From an uncultured Spirochaetaceae bacterium (lineage in GTDB: Bacteria > Spirochaetota > Spirochaetia > Treponematales > Treponemataceae): a DNA stretch of 9,712 bases. The notes beneath the pieces are model-generated. The model had not been told where the DNA came from, ran no database searches, and worked only from the letters and a program-made list of their open reading frames with translations. Positions 1-6,500 of this stretch are shown here, piece by piece. The number at the start of each line of letters is the position of its first letter. Position 1 is the stretch's first letter. Location of the stretch: positions 1 through 9,712 of the forward strand of contig CADBUT010000249.1 of the NCBI GenBank assembly GCA_902797925.1, in the 5' to 3' direction. A program made the translations under genes and the position numbers.

Positions 1-1
1 A

Positions 2-529
2 ATCGTGCAGCTTTTCCCTGAATCAGATAAGGGCAAGGGCTATCTTCGCGAAGGAGACAATATCTGGGCTTATGACCCGATTAGCCGTAAATTTACGCAT
101 ACTTCGATTAAAGAAGCGCTCGGCGATTCAGACGTTAAGATTGACGACGTAAACCGTTCAGACGACCATTGGCGCGAAAACTACAAGGTGACTGAGCTTA
201 AAGACGGAACGCTCGGCAAATACGAAGTTACAATCGTTACGCTTGAAGCTACAACTAATACGCCGTCTTATGTAAAGTCGCGCTACTATATCCGCAAGGA
301 TATTCCGCTTATCTTAAAGCAGGAAGATTTTTCAGGCTCAGGCAGACTTATGCGCACAATTCTTGTGCCGAAGTACACAAAAGTGCCGGCCGGCTATGTC
401 TCAACGCAGGCGCTTATCAGAGATGAGCTTAACAAGGGCGAGCAGACGCAGCAGGTTATAAGTGATTTGACTTTTGCGCCTATACCTGACAAAGTTTTTA
501 CAAAAGCATATCTGGAACAGTTGAATTAA
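2..529 (+). CDS. LolA-like outer membrane lipoprotein-sorting protein, 3' part
   Basis: The reading frame is open from the left edge, so this is the C-terminal 175 codons of a gene that begins outside the window; the GTG at position 5 is an internal codon, not a start. The protein has the features of the periplasmic LolA-like 'outer membrane lipoprotein-sorting' family: a KGKGYLREGDNIWAYDP segment near the visible start, a GDSDVK segment, a GKYEV-x-LEA strand, a charged YIRKD strand followed by ILKQEDFSGSGRLMRT, and a C-terminal VFTKAYLEQLN. These proteins use an open beta-sheet to bind acyl chains and carry lipidated cargo through the periplasm. From memory of the family, members often sit beside MMPL/RND-type exporters; that neighbour would lie to the left and cannot be seen. 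The next gene starts 3 nt after the stop, so the two are almost certainly one operon. Family call fairly sure; cargo unknown. Confidence 0.85.
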   Translation: MVQLFPESDKGKGYLREGDNIWAYDPISRKFTHTSIKEALGDSDVKIDDVNRSDDHWRENYKVTELKDGTLGKYEVTIVTLEATTNTPSYVKSRYYIRKDIPLILKQEDFSGSGRLMRTILVPKYTKVPAGYVSTQALIRDELNKGEQTQQVISDLTFAPIPDKVFTKAYLEQLN

Positions 530-532
530 TTA

Positions 533-2071
533 ATGAACTTATTTGCTAAAAAAAAGGTAATCTCGCTTTTATTGATTTTGTCTGCTGCATTCTCTTTGTT
601 TGCAGCGGACAGTGATGATGCGTTCTTTATGGACGACGATGACGCTTTGTTCGGCGGCGGCGATGATGCATTCTTCTCTGATGATGACATGTTTTCTGGC
701 GAAGATGACATGTTTTCAGATTCAATGATTGACGAGGGAAACGCCATAGAAAGCGAGACACCGCTTGATTTTGACATAAGCAACATTTATGCAGAAAAAG
801 TGTTCCGTTTCGGCTGTTCTCTTTCGTTTACGCTTGACGGCATGTTTCTCTGGTATGATCCTTATAAAGACGGAAACAGAAACCCTAAATTTGTAAAGCA
901 GGGTTTTAAAGATTTTACTTTCACGCCGAAACTTTTGTCTGATTTTTACTTTGATGTGCGCCCCAAAGACAATCTCCGGTTTTACGCAAAAGCAAAATTC
1001 CAGGTTCCGCAGCCGACGCTTTATCCATTCAACAGCGACAAGGACAACATTTATCCTGCGTGGAAGCATACGATAAAGTGGTTCGAATATTTCATGGATT
1101 ACAGCCTGAAAGACAGGGTTTTCTTCCGCTTGGGAAAGCATACAGTAACATGGGGCGTGGGTTATTTCTTCAGCCCGGCTGATGTTATCAATCTTTCGGC
1201 TGTAGACCCGGAAAACCCGACAGAGCAGCGCGAAGGCGCAATCTCGCTCCGCACGCAGATAATCTTTCCGGGCACACAGAATTGTCTCTGGCTCTATGTG
1301 CTGCCTGACATTAAGACTGATAAAGACGATGAAGACAGCAGTGCCGTCAGCGCATTTTCAGCCGGAAAAAGCAAAGACAAAAATGAAGATGCGTTCGATA
1401 TAAAAAAGGACTTAAAATATACGGCTTTTGCCGCTAAGTATGAGTTTCTTATTAAGAAATTTGAAGTAGGGCTTGGCGCTTGGTATAAATATGGCAGAAC
1501 GCCGCGAGCAGTTGCAACTCTTACCGGCGGTATCGGCAAGGTTGCAACTTTTTCAGAGCTTGTTTTCGGTTACGGCACAGAAGAGCAGTGGCAGCCGCTT
1601 TCAAAAAATGGAAAAGGCTCGCCGAAATACTGTGATATGAAGCCGGTTTTTCAGGCAACGACAGGCTTTTCTTATACATGGAAAGAACCGAAAGTTACTT
1701 TGATGGGACAATATTTCTTCAACGGTTTTGGCGAAAAAAAGCCGCGGTCTTTGTCTGAAATTGATTTTATGAAGCTTAAGAATGCTTACACTTATGCTGG
1801 CAGACATTTTGCCGCAATTTCGCTTTCAAAAGAAGATTTATTTGTAAGAGATTGTTCTGGCAGCATTTATTCATTGATAAGCTTTTCTGACTTGTCCGGC
1901 ATGGTGCAGGGCACGGTGTCTTATGCTTTTAAGAAAGACTTTAAGATAAGCACCGGCCCTGTCATAACATTCGGCATGAAAGGCAGTGAATTTACAAGAG
2001 CAAACGGTTATAACGGCAGCCCTGCATTTGCATGGAAGCTTTCGTTTGCATATGGAACGATAAACTTTTAA
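533..2071 (+). CDS. Predicted outer-membrane beta-barrel protein with N-terminal acidic DD-x-F repeats
   Basis: This 512-residue protein starts at ATG 533, only 3 nt after the preceding stop and without a clear Shine-Dalgarno, suggesting translational coupling. A signal peptide is evident: KKK at 6-8, hydrophobic stretch 9-23, probable cleavage near Ala24/Ala25. The mature N-terminus is a low-complexity linker (about 26-69) with five copies of DD-[AM]-[FL]-(F) at residues 28, 36, 44, 51 and 58. The rest alternates aromatic and polar residues as in beta-strands and ends in Phe, as many outer-membrane barrels do. A segment near 200-235 (RLGKHTVTWGVGYFFSPADV, then IN and a downstream DP) recalls the 'GKQ-x-WG...IN' pattern of DUF1302-like porins; in proteobacteria those occur with a LolA-like partner and an RND exporter, matching the gene before it. 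I infer an outer-membrane component of an export or lipid-trafficking system; the exact family is unproven. Confidence 0.75.
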   Translation: MNLFAKKKVISLLLILSAAFSLFAADSDDAFFMDDDDALFGGGDDAFFSDDDMFSGEDDMFSDSMIDEGNAIESETPLDFDISNIYAEKVFRFGCSLSFTLDGMFLWYDPYKDGNRNPKFVKQGFKDFTFTPKLLSDFYFDVRPKDNLRFYAKAKFQVPQPTLYPFNSDKDNIYPAWKHTIKWFEYFMDYSLKDRVFFRLGKHTVTWGVGYFFSPADVINLSAVDPENPTEQREGAISLRTQIIFPGTQNCLWLYVLPDIKTDKDDEDSSAVSAFSAGKSKDKNEDAFDIKKDLKYTAFAAKYEFLIKKFEVGLGAWYKYGRTPRAVATLTGGIGKVATFSELVFGYGTEEQWQPLSKNGKGSPKYCDMKPVFQATTGFSYTWKEPKVTLMGQYFFNGFGEKKPRSLSEIDFMKLKNAYTYAGRHFAAISLSKEDLFVRDCSGSIYSLISFSDLSGMVQGTVSYAFKKDFKISTGPVITFGMKGSEFTRANGYNGSPAFAWKLSFAYGTINF

Positions 2072-2086
2072 TTTTGTTGCGATGCC

Positions 2087-2129
2087 TGTCATGTTCGGGC
2101 TTGACCCTTGTCATGTTCGGGCTTGACCC
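2087..2129. repeat. Two tandem copies of a 21-bp intergenic repeat
   Basis: Copies at 2087-2107 and 2109-2129 are identical over 21 bases (TGTCATGTTCGGGCTTGACC plus a final C), separated by one T, giving a 22-bp period. The core CGGGCTTGACCCG is partly self-complementary. Sequences with this GGGCTTGACCC core recur between genes in many bacterial genomes, so this may be a dispersed intergenic element with a partial tandem duplication. It lies between two convergent genes and disrupts neither. Confidence 0.8.
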
Positions 2130-2135
2130 GGACAT
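2113..2135. terminator. Stem-loop between convergent genes, possible bidirectional terminator
   Basis: Bases 2113-2121 pair with 2127-2135 in a 9-bp stem with one G-U pair and a 5-nt loop (CTTGA). The hairpin is formed by the second repeat copy plus the unique tail GGACAT. It sits 42 nt past the barrel-gene stop and 9 nt past the helicase stop. No real U-tract follows on either strand, so it is not a classical intrinsic terminator; it could still act as a Rho-linked or RNA-stabilising 3' hairpin for both transcripts. Confidence 0.5.
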
Positions 2136-2143
2136 CTTGCAGA

Positions 2144-3334
2144 TTATTCTTGCGGCGGTGCCATAAGCTTGCCGTCGTAAAGCACTTTCGGATATATGAT
2201 GATTCCAAGCTTCTTATCAAGCTTTGCAAGCTGGCGGAGCTCATATTCATCGCCGATAACGATGTTTATGCCTGTCTTACCGGCTCTGGCAGTGCGCCCG
2301 GCGCGGTGCACGAAAAAGTCCTCATTCGACGGCACATCCATCTGAATGATGTGCGTTATGTTTCCGATGTCAAGTCCGCGTGCCGCAAGGTCGCTTGTCA
2401 CAAGAATTTTGCACTTTCCCGAACGGAAATCATCGATAGCCTTCTTGCGCTCTATTTTATCAGTCTTGGCATGAAGCCCCATGCAGTCAATTTTCTTGTA
2501 ACGCAGTTTTTCCACGATGTTTGCAATCTGGCCGGTTTCGGCGGAAAAGACAAGAACGCGTTCAGGCTTTTCTGCAACGATAAGGCTTCTCAGCGTGTCA
2601 ATCTTGTCGCGCCTTTCTGCATGAAGCGCATAGTGCGAGATATTGCGCTTGAGCACGTCTTCTTTCGGCATTGTCACGTTTTCAAGCTTTTTGCCTGAAG
2701 CGTCTTCAAGAATTTTAAGCTGGCTCTGCTTTATTGTGGCAGAGCAGGCGATAAGCTGAAACGAAGCATCTATTGCTTTTATAAGATCAACTGTAATATC
2801 GCGGAGCTCCGGCGAAAGCAGGCGGTCAACCTCGTCAAGAACCACGGCAAAGACTTGCTGCGTCTTAAGCTTCTTTAGATGAATAAGCTCAAGCAGCCGT
2901 GCAGGGCCGCCTGCGATAATTTGCGGCTTGGTCTTTAAGGCGTCAATTTGTCTTGTAATTGAAGCGCCACCGATGCAGAGCATTGTCTTCAGCTTGAGCC
3001 TTTCATCGCCTTCGGCTTTTGCAAGAAAATCTGCTTCCTGCTTTATCTGCGAAGCAAGCTCATGTGTCGGTGCAACCACAAGAATGCGCGGCTGCGGTGT
3101 CGGCTGAATCTTTTCTGCTATCTGCTTTTCCCTTTCGTCAAGCAGCTTTGTCATAAGCGGCAGCAAAAAGGCGTAGGTTTTTCCTGTGCCGGTTTCTGAA
3201 CTGAAAATGATGTCCTTGCCTTCAAGAACGGCCGGAATAATCTTTGTCTGAACGTCTGTCGGCGACGTTATTTCTTTTTTAGCAAGCGCAGCTTCAAGGT
3301 TTTTGCGCACTGCCAAATCAATAAATGTACTCAT
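2144..3334 (-). CDS. DEAD-box family ATP-dependent RNA helicase (DEVD variant)
   Basis: This 396-residue protein carries the full set of superfamily 2 RNA helicase motifs in order: Q motif around S24-Q29, motif I SETGTGKT (46-53), Ia APTHELA (88-94), GGPARL in the Ib region (142-147), motif II DEVD (167-170), motif III SAT (198-200), motif IV near VLVFSA (260-265), motif V with SDLAARGLD (314-322) and motif VI HRAGRTARAG (343-352). Both RecA-like domains are complete, and the tail after motif VI is short (about 44 residues) with no obvious RNA-binding extension. It would unwind short RNA duplexes in ribosome assembly or mRNA turnover; the specific subfamily cannot be set from sequence alone. 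Motif II has Val where the name-giving Ala normally sits; the catalytic Asp-Glu is kept. No Shine-Dalgarno precedes the ATG, and the likely promoter lies a few bases upstream. It diverges from the glycosyltransferase gene. Confidence 0.92.
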   Translation of the reverse strand: MSTFIDLAVRKNLEAALAKKEITSPTDVQTKIIPAVLEGKDIIFSSETGTGKTYAFLLPLMTKLLDEREKQIAEKIQPTPQPRILVVAPTHELASQIKQEADFLAKAEGDERLKLKTMLCIGGASITRQIDALKTKPQIIAGGPARLLELIHLKKLKTQQVFAVVLDEVDRLLSPELRDITVDLIKAIDASFQLIACSATIKQSQLKILEDASGKKLENVTMPKEDVLKRNISHYALHAERRDKIDTLRSLIVAEKPERVLVFSAETGQIANIVEKLRYKKIDCMGLHAKTDKIERKKAIDDFRSGKCKILVTSDLAARGLDIGNITHIIQMDVPSNEDFFVHRAGRTARAGKTGINIVIGDEYELRQLAKLDKKLGIIIYPKVLYDGKLMAPPQE

Positions 3335-3346
3335 CGGCTATCACTG

Positions 3347-3371
3347 TAGCATAAAAGCTGAAATTATGCTA
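3347..3371. promoter_or_regulatory. Inverted repeat in the divergent promoter region, possible operator
   Basis: TAGCATAA (3347-3354) and TTATGCTA (3364-3371) form a perfect 8-bp inverted repeat with a 9-nt centre. The right arm overlaps the extended -10 box of the plus-strand promoter. The left arm, read on the minus strand, contains TATGCT (3353-3348), a plausible though weaker -10 for the helicase gene that would start RNA near 3341. A protein bound here could control both genes, or the symmetry may simply reflect two mirrored -10 elements. Confidence 0.45.
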
Positions 3372-3375
3372 TAAT
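3367..3375 (+). promoter_or_regulatory. Extended -10 promoter of the glycosyltransferase gene
   Basis: TGCTATAAT is a perfect extended -10 element (TGn plus TATAAT at 3370-3375). At the 17-bp position the -35 (TAGCAT) is poor, as tolerated by extended -10 promoters. Transcription should begin around 3382, at or just before ATG 3384, implying a leaderless or almost leaderless mRNA. Confidence 0.65.
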
Positions 3376-3383
3376 TGATGCAA

Positions 3384-4508
3384 ATGCGTATTGGAATTGA
3401 TACTTTCGGCTGTGAGCACCGCCAGTCTGGTGCCGGCTCTTATTTATATTCGCTTATAAAAAGTCTTCCGGAAACTGAAAATGACAAAGTTGAGCTTTTC
3501 GGTGTGGAAACAGACCGTTTTGTCTACGATTTTTCTAAAAGTTCATTTTCTTTTCTTGGCTTGAATATTCCAGATTCATTGTTCGCCGTTCAGCTTTGGC
3601 ATACGCTGTTTTTAAAGTGGTTTCTAAAAAAGCAGAAATACGATGTCGTGCTTTATCCTGCAAGTTTGCAGAATCTGCCTGTAAGTTATTCAACTCCTTC
3701 TGTGCTTGTCATCAACGAGCTTTTAAGCGAAGTTCTAAAAAAGAACAGAAACATTTTCTTTAAGTATAAACTGAAAAAAGTTCTTTTCCGCGCTGCAAAG
3801 ATAATTGTACCGAGCCAGTATGTCAAAAAAGAGCTGGTCGCTTTCGGCGTTACGTCTGACTCAATAGAAATTATTCATAATGGTGTAGACCATTCGCTTT
3901 TCTTTCCGCGTAAAATCGAAAACAACGAGGCGGTTCTTATTCAGCCTTTTTCAATTAAACGTCCGTACCTGATTTATCCGTCAAGGATTCAGTACCCTGA
4001 AAAAAAGCATGTGGAGCTTATAAAGGCATTCAACCTTTTTAAGAAGCGAACGGGGCTTCCGCACAAGCTTGTTCTTGCCGGTTCAGAAGGGCAGAATGCT
4101 TCTATTGTACATAAAGCTGTTCTTGATTCGCCTTATGTGTCGGATATAATTCTTACAGGCTATTTTCCGCATAAAAATTTGCCGGAACTGTTCTCGTGCG
4201 CAGAAGCGTGTATAATTCCGTCTGTATGCGAAAGTGCTTCTCTTACAGTGCTTGAAGCAATGTCATGCGGCATACCTGTGCTATGCTCTAATGCCGGCGG
4301 CTTGTCTGAAGTTGCAGGACCTTCACCCTTGTATTTTGATTCTGATAACATAGAAGAAATTTCTGCTGACATTGAGAAAATTATATCTGATAAAGATTTA
4401 GCTGCAAAGATTGTGGAAGAAACCACAGAATGGGTAAAACGCTTTTCTTGGGATAAAACTTCGGCAAGAACGCTCGAAGTGCTTCATAACGCCGGTAAAA
4501 CTGAATAA
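3384..4508 (+). CDS. GT4-type glycosyltransferase (glycosyltransferase family 1 domain)
   Basis: With ATG 3384 as start the product has 374 residues. ATG 3378 and TTG 3375 are also in frame, but they fall between the -10 box and the expected transcription start, so 3384 is preferred. The fold is GT-B: an N-terminal acceptor domain with the glycine-rich SGAGSYLYSL segment (15-24), then a C-terminal nucleotide-sugar domain beginning near IYPSRIQYPEKKH (R201, K207/K208), with LAGSEG, ILTGYF and the E-x7-E signature ESASLTVLEAM (E283, E291) followed by GIPVLCSNAGG. Such enzymes are retaining transferases acting on the cytoplasmic side to extend glycolipids, exopolysaccharide or other envelope glycans. 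There is no signal peptide. No other sugar gene is nearby, so donor and acceptor are unknown. The stop codon lies in the T-tract of the convergent clpX terminator. Confidence 0.88.
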   Translation: MRIGIDTFGCEHRQSGAGSYLYSLIKSLPETENDKVELFGVETDRFVYDFSKSSFSFLGLNIPDSLFAVQLWHTLFLKWFLKKQKYDVVLYPASLQNLPVSYSTPSVLVINELLSEVLKKNRNIFFKYKLKKVLFRAAKIIVPSQYVKKELVAFGVTSDSIEIIHNGVDHSLFFPRKIENNEAVLIQPFSIKRPYLIYPSRIQYPEKKHVELIKAFNLFKKRTGLPHKLVLAGSEGQNASIVHKAVLDSPYVSDIILTGYFPHKNLPELFSCAEACIIPSVCESASLTVLEAMSCGIPVLCSNAGGLSEVAGPSPLYFDSDNIEEISADIEKIISDKDLAAKIVEETTEWVKRFSWDKTSARTLEVLHNAGKTE

Positions 4509-4541
4509 AAAAAGCCTCACCGCAAGGGCGAGGCTATCTTA
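4507..4541. terminator. Bidirectional intrinsic terminator between glycosyltransferase and clpX
   Basis: AGCCTC (4513-4518) pairs with GAGGCT (4530-4535), with a possible inner CC/GG pair closing a GCAA tetraloop (4522-4525). Read on the minus strand after clpX, the stem is followed by seven Us (complement of 4513-4507): a classical Rho-independent terminator. Read on the plus strand it is followed by ATCTTATTTT, a weaker U-rich tract that could serve the glycosyltransferase gene. Confidence 0.85.
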
Positions 4542-4543
4542 TT

Positions 4544-5797
4544 TTAAGCTGTTTTAGCCGGAATCAATTCAATTGAAGCCTTTTCTTTTTGATTTACTAT
4601 GTCAGCAGTTATTACAACCCGCTTTTTGCCTTCAATTGACGGTGCATCAAACGAAAGATCAAGCAGCATTTTTTCAACAATTGCGCGCAATCCGCGAGCA
4701 CCCGTCTTTTGCTGAATTGCCATATCTGCAATTGCATCTATTGCCTCGTCTGTAAATTCTATTTTTACATCATCGATGGCAAAAGAAGCTGTAAACTGTT
4801 TTATAATTGCGTTCTTAGGTTCTGTAAGAATACGCTTCAAATCGTCGCGCGTAAGCTCGTTGAGAGAAACACTTATCGGCATACGTCCAATCAATTCTGG
4901 AATAAGACCGAATTTCACAAGGTCGTCTGGAATTACCTGCTCAAGCAGCTCCATTCTTTCTGAATCAGAACGGTTGCTTACTTCTGCGCCGAAGCCCATT
5001 GTATGCGCTGCAACGCGTGCTTCAACAATCTTTTCAAGATTTACAAATGCGCCGCCGCAGATAAACAGAATGTTGGTCGTATCAATTTCAAGCATTTCCT
5101 GGTTCGGGTGTTTTCTGCCGCCCTGCGGTGGAACGCTTGCTTTTGTTCCTTCAATTATTTTAAGCAATGCCTGCTGAACGCCTTCGCCAGAAACATCGCG
5201 CGTTATCGAAGTGTTTTCAGATTTGCGCGAAATTTTGTCGATTTCATCTATAAAGATGATGCCTCTTTCGGCGGCAGCGATATTGCCGTCAGCAGCGTTA
5301 ATAAGCTTGAGAAGCACGTTTTCAACATCTTCGCCGACGTATCCGGCTTCTGTAAGGGTAGTAGCGTCTGCAATTGCAAAAGGAACCTGAAGCTTTTCTG
5401 CAAGAGTCTTTGCAAGCAGTGTCTTGCCCGAACCGGTCGGTCCAATCAGCAGAATGTTAGATTTTTCGATTGTCACATCGTTGTCAGAATCCGCATAATG
5501 ACGGCTCTGCATTGCCATGCGTTTGTAATGGTTATATACAGCGACAGCAAGAGTTTTCTTGGCATGGTCCTGTCCGATGACATACTGGTCAAGAAATTCT
5601 TTAAACTCTTTCGGTGTCGGAATTTCGTCTAATTCAATCGGTTTTAAGTCTGTCTTGTCTTCGTCAATTATTGCCTGACAGACACCAACACATTGTTCAC
5701 AGATAAAAATATCTTTAGGACCGGCAATAAGCTTTCTTTTTTGTGTTGCAGGTTTTCCGCAGAAAGAACAGACCTGATTTCTGTCAATTCTCACCAT
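4544..5797 (-). CDS. clpX: ClpX, ATP-binding unfoldase subunit of the ClpXP protease
   Basis: ClpX is the AAA+ unfoldase that recognises degradation tags, unfolds substrates and threads them into ClpP. The 417-residue product shows the N-terminal zinc-binding domain (C10, C13, C33, C36), Walker A GPTGSGKT (119-126), pore loop GYVGED (152-157), Walker B IIFIDEID (180-187), an EPKNA segment and the sensor-2 motif KTGARGLR. The ClpP-docking loop reads MGF where E. coli has IGF. The frame stays open upstream to ATG 5824, but ATG 5797 is chosen because GGAG (5806-5803) lies 5 nt before it and the protein then begins directly before the zinc finger as usual. The start lies inside clpP, overlapping by 14 nt, so translation is probably coupled. 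A strong terminator follows. Confidence 0.97.
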   Translation of the reverse strand: MVRIDRNQVCSFCGKPATQKRKLIAGPKDIFICEQCVGVCQAIIDEDKTDLKPIELDEIPTPKEFKEFLDQYVIGQDHAKKTLAVAVYNHYKRMAMQSRHYADSDNDVTIEKSNILLIGPTGSGKTLLAKTLAEKLQVPFAIADATTLTEAGYVGEDVENVLLKLINAADGNIAAAERGIIFIDEIDKISRKSENTSITRDVSGEGVQQALLKIIEGTKASVPPQGGRKHPNQEMLEIDTTNILFICGGAFVNLEKIVEARVAAHTMGFGAEVSNRSDSERMELLEQVIPDDLVKFGLIPELIGRMPISVSLNELTRDDLKRILTEPKNAIIKQFTASFAIDDVKIEFTDEAIDAIADMAIQQKTGARGLRAIVEKMLLDLSFDAPSIEGKKRVVITADIVNQKEKASIELIPAKTA

Positions 5798-6395
5798 GTT
5801 TTCTCCGTGGCATGATTTTATCAATTATACCGTATTCCAAAGCTTCTTCTGCAGACATGAAATAATCGCGTTCCATATCTTTTGAAAGCTGTTCTACTGT
5901 TTTGCCTGTCTGTTCTGCGAAGTATTCGATTGTAAGCTTTTTCAGACGGCTGAATTCCTTAGCCTGAATTGAAATATCTACAGCCTGACCCTGAACGCCG
6001 CCCCAAGGCTGATGAATCATAACCCTTGAAGACGGCAACGCAAAACGCTTTCCTTTTGTTCCGCCTGCAAGAAGGGTAGCGCCCATGCTTGCAGCCTGTC
6101 CTAGACAGATTGTCTGAATGTCGCAGCGTACATACTGCATTGTGTCGTAGATTGAAAGCCCTGCTGTAACAGAACCGCCCGGGCTGTTAATGTACATGCT
6201 GATTTCTTTTTCAGGATTCTGAGATTCAAGAAACAGCAGCTGTGCAACAATAAGATCTGCAGAAAGGTCTGTTATTTCTCCGTCTACAAATATGATGCGG
6301 TCTTTGAGCAGTCTTGAGTAAATGTCATAGGAACGCTCTCCGTTTCCTGTCTGTTCAACAACATATGGAACAAGATTATTCATTTGTTCGTTCAT
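5784..6395 (-). CDS. clpP: ClpP, proteolytic subunit of the ClpXP protease
   Basis: ClpP is the self-compartmentalised serine peptidase that degrades chains delivered by ClpX. The 203-residue product carries the complete triad: Ser103 in GQAASMGA, His128 in MIHQPWGG, and Asp177 in MERDYF; the His-Asp spacing of 49 residues equals that of E. coli ClpP. The oxyanion segment NSPGGSVTAG (70-79) is intact. ATG 6395 is preferred because AGGAA (6405-6401) lies 5 nt upstream; the open frame reaches back to 6446 and another ATG lies at 6383, but neither has a ribosome binding site. It is preceded by a terminator hairpin behind tig and overlaps clpX by 14 nt, so clpP-clpX form one translational unit. 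The upstream region is too A/T-rich to single out one promoter. A second clpP is common in spirochaetes and may lie elsewhere. Confidence 0.97.
   Translation of the reverse strand: MNEQMNNLVPYVVEQTGNGERSYDIYSRLLKDRIIFVDGEITDLSADLIVAQLLFLESQNPEKEISMYINSPGGSVTAGLSIYDTMQYVRCDIQTICLGQAASMGATLLAGGTKGKRFALPSSRVMIHQPWGGVQGQAVDISIQAKEFSRLKKLTIEYFAEQTGKTVEQLSKDMERDYFMSAEEALEYGIIDKIMPRRKHGEN
5803..5806 (-). promoter_or_regulatory. Ribosome binding site that fixes the clpX start
   Basis: GGAG on the minus strand, 5 nt before ATG 5797 and inside the last codons of clpP. It favours 5797 over the upstream in-frame ATG at 5824. Confidence 0.8.
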
Positions 6396-6443
6396 TGGTC
6401 TTCCTGTAAAAAGAAATATAAAAACTCTATAAAAATAATATAC

Positions 6444-6480
6444 CAAAAAAATAATAGGATGTGCTTAAAAAAGCACATCC
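6444..6480 (-). terminator. Intrinsic terminator or attenuator between tig and clpP
   Basis: On the minus strand GGATGTGCTT and AAGCACATCC (6480-6471 and 6466-6457) form a perfect 10-bp stem with a UUUU loop, followed by UAUUAUUUUUUU. It begins 20 nt past the tig stop. It should end most tig transcripts and leave clpPX dependent on read-through or its own promoter in the A/T-rich 50 nt that follow. Confidence 0.88.
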
Positions 6481-6500
6481 ATCAGCAAAAAAGTTAATGC

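Noticed and set aside
2108..2698. 196-codon plus-strand open frame inside the helicase gene
   Set aside because: It is antisense to a helicase with all its motifs, shows no recognisable domain, and begins in the intergenic repeat; it is a shadow frame.
5003..5632. 209-codon plus-strand open frame inside clpX
   Set aside because: Antisense to the AAA+ core of clpX; composition (Cys, Phe, Asn rich) is typical of a complementary-strand artefact.
5798..5824. Upstream in-frame start for clpX
   Set aside because: No ribosome binding site, deeper overlap with clpP, and it adds residues before the zinc finger that ClpX usually lacks.
6396..6446. Upstream in-frame extension of clpP resembling a hydrophobic leader
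   Set aside because: The segment VYYFYRVFIFLF is translated A/T-rich leader; ATG 6395 has a good ribosome binding site and gives a normal cytosolic ClpP.
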